From assembly GCF_021390175.1 (NCBI RefSeq), contig NZ_CP090004.1, positions 3,401,001 through 3,465,000 on the forward strand: DNA of 64,000 nucleotides, written 5' to 3'. The notes below the pieces were generated by a model. It saw only the letters and a program-made list of their open reading frames with translations. It ran no database searches and was not told the DNA's origin. Within the stretch, counting starts at the first letter, position 1, and every line of letters starts with the position of its first letter. This document shows positions 63,290 to 64,000 of this stretch, piece after piece. This DNA comes from Flagellimonas sp. HMM57 (GTDB lineage Bacteria; Bacteroidota; Bacteroidia; Flavobacteriales; Flavobacteriaceae). The position numbers were made by a program, and so were the translations under genes.

Positions 63290-63681
63290 GTGTTGTTAAA
63301 TAGATTTTGTACTGATTCTGGAATACGTTTGGGACGAAATGTTTCGGCATCCAGTAAACACCATTCTGTGGTGGCATTCACTAGCAGTTGTCCGGTAGTA
63401 TTGTTCCGTATTTCAACCATTCTTATAGATATGGGCCCTTTAGTCTTTGCAATATGGGTGGAAATTAGAATTTCATCACCTAACAACGCTGGTTTCGTAT
63501 AGGTAATATTATGGTTTTTAACTACCCAGATCATGGCATTCCGAATTTCTTGGGTAGTTGCTTTGAACCAGTGCTTACGCGAAATATCTTGAATCCATTC
63601 CACATAACGAATATTGTTCACATGGTTAAGGTCATCTAAATCTTGCTGGACTACGTTAAAGGTTTCCTTATAATCCTGCAT
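63286..63681 (-). CDS. Acyl-CoA thioesterase, hotdog fold
   Basis: 131 residues of 4HBT type: VVQQDLDDLNHVNNIRYVEW is the catalytic region (the DDLNHVNN form is typical of FadM-like esterases), then a central strand ISTHIAKTKGPISIRMVEI. Its ATG overlaps the stop of the glutaminyl cyclase gene by one base, and its stop overlaps the beta-helix start. The three genes form one operon. Confidence 0.88.
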   Translation of the reverse strand: MQDYKETFNVVQQDLDDLNHVNNIRYVEWIQDISRKHWFKATTQEIRNAMIWVVKNHNITYTKPALLGDEILISTHIAKTKGPISIRMVEIRNNTTGQLLVNATTEWCLLDAETFRPKRIPESVQNLFNNT

Positions 63682-64000
63682 TAATTCTTTTTACGGATTT
63701 TTACTTCAAAAAGCTTGTCCCAATTTTTACCTGTTACGAAAAACGTATTTCTTTCCTTATGGTACGCAACGCCGTTCAGAACAGAATTGCCATCGTCCCA
63801 TTCGGCTCCCCTGGTCACTTTGTTTTTTAACCCTCCAAAGTTAATGACACCTTCAATGGCCCCTGAAGTGGCATCAATAATCATCATACTTTCTTTTTGA
63901 TATACATTGGCGTACAGCTTTCCGTCCAAAAACTCCAGTTCATTGGCCATATTGAAAATGGATTTGTTGGTAACGGTTTCAATATATCCTTGTTCCTTTA
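63681..64000 (-). CDS. Glutaminyl-peptide cyclotransferase, N-terminus outside window
   Basis: The C-terminal about 106 residues are visible: FNMANELEFLDGKLYANVYQ, then MMIIDATSGAIEGVINFGG, VLNGVAYHKERNTFFVTGK and WDKLFEVKI. This is the plant/bacterial-type glutaminyl cyclase beta-propeller that converts N-terminal glutamine to pyroglutamate, usually on exported proteins. The frame is open through the right edge, so the ATG at 63950 is internal. Confidence 0.85.
   Translation of the reverse strand, partial: KEQGYIETVTNKSIFNMANELEFLDGKLYANVYQKESMMIIDATSGAIEGVINFGGLKNKVTRGAEWDDGNSVLNGVAYHKERNTFFVTGKNWDKLFEVKIRKKN

Overview
The window comes from a member of the Bacteroidota, almost certainly a marine-type Flavobacteriaceae. 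The signs are: the TAnnTTTG promoter element upstream of many genes; few recognisable Shine-Dalgarno sites and several GTG or TTG starts; many SPII lipoproteins; a YtxJ-type bacillithiol-system protein; the Bacteroidota form of the RNA polymerase omega subunit; and the gene run dapA-bamD-rpoZ-coaBC-porD-recN-fabI. I see no rRNA, tRNA, CRISPR array, transposase or prophage. Most of the window is tightly packed core chromosome.

Layout. 1-9.3 kb: a truncated secreted protein, a long-form GAPDH, an HtrA protease, the dapF-GNAT-mltG operon, a lysozyme-like protein, and dnaA followed by a LMW phosphatase and an RsmI-like methyltransferase. 9.5-17 kb: thioesterase, IMPACT protein, EamA permease, HAD hydrolase and ribD, then GNAT-prmC-LOG-ligA. 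17.1-21.9 kb is the most accessory-looking part: an SH3-like/metallo-beta-lactamase protein and two lipoproteins, one with DUF285 (BspA-type) repeats. A duplicated leader and a 14-codon remnant of the metallo-beta-lactamase gene lie between the lipoproteins. 22-33.7 kb: a 5'-nucleotidase split over two genes, dapA, outer-membrane assembly, CoA synthesis at both ends (coaBC, coaE), recN, fabI, a glycosyltransferase and a YbbR protein. 33.8-41.2 kb: a histidine kinase/OmpR pair, a gluconate permease, an M13 peptidase and gluconokinase.

39.8-46.3 kb on the minus strand reads as one seven-gene transcription unit: 3-hydroxyacyl-CoA dehydrogenase, DUF1015, YggS, DnaQ/GIY-YIG exonuclease, K+ channel, miaA, gluconokinase. 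46.3-57.3 kb: oxidoreductase, pcm, smpB, DUF6503 lipoprotein, histidine phosphatase, TetR regulator, clpB, ytxJ, a lipoprotein, glyA and an unknown. 57.4-61.6 kb is a signalling cluster: NarL-type regulator, TPR histidine kinase, two very small lipoproteins and a LytTR regulator whose receiver lacks the phospho-acceptor. 61.7-64 kb: a beta-helix lipoprotein, a thioesterase and a truncated glutaminyl cyclase.

The points I would look at first are the duplicated leader and decayed gene start at 18.6-20.3 kb, the palindromic repeat inserted in frame inside prmC, the degenerate LytTR receiver beside two micro-lipoproteins, and a set of promoters that place transcription starts almost on the start codon.
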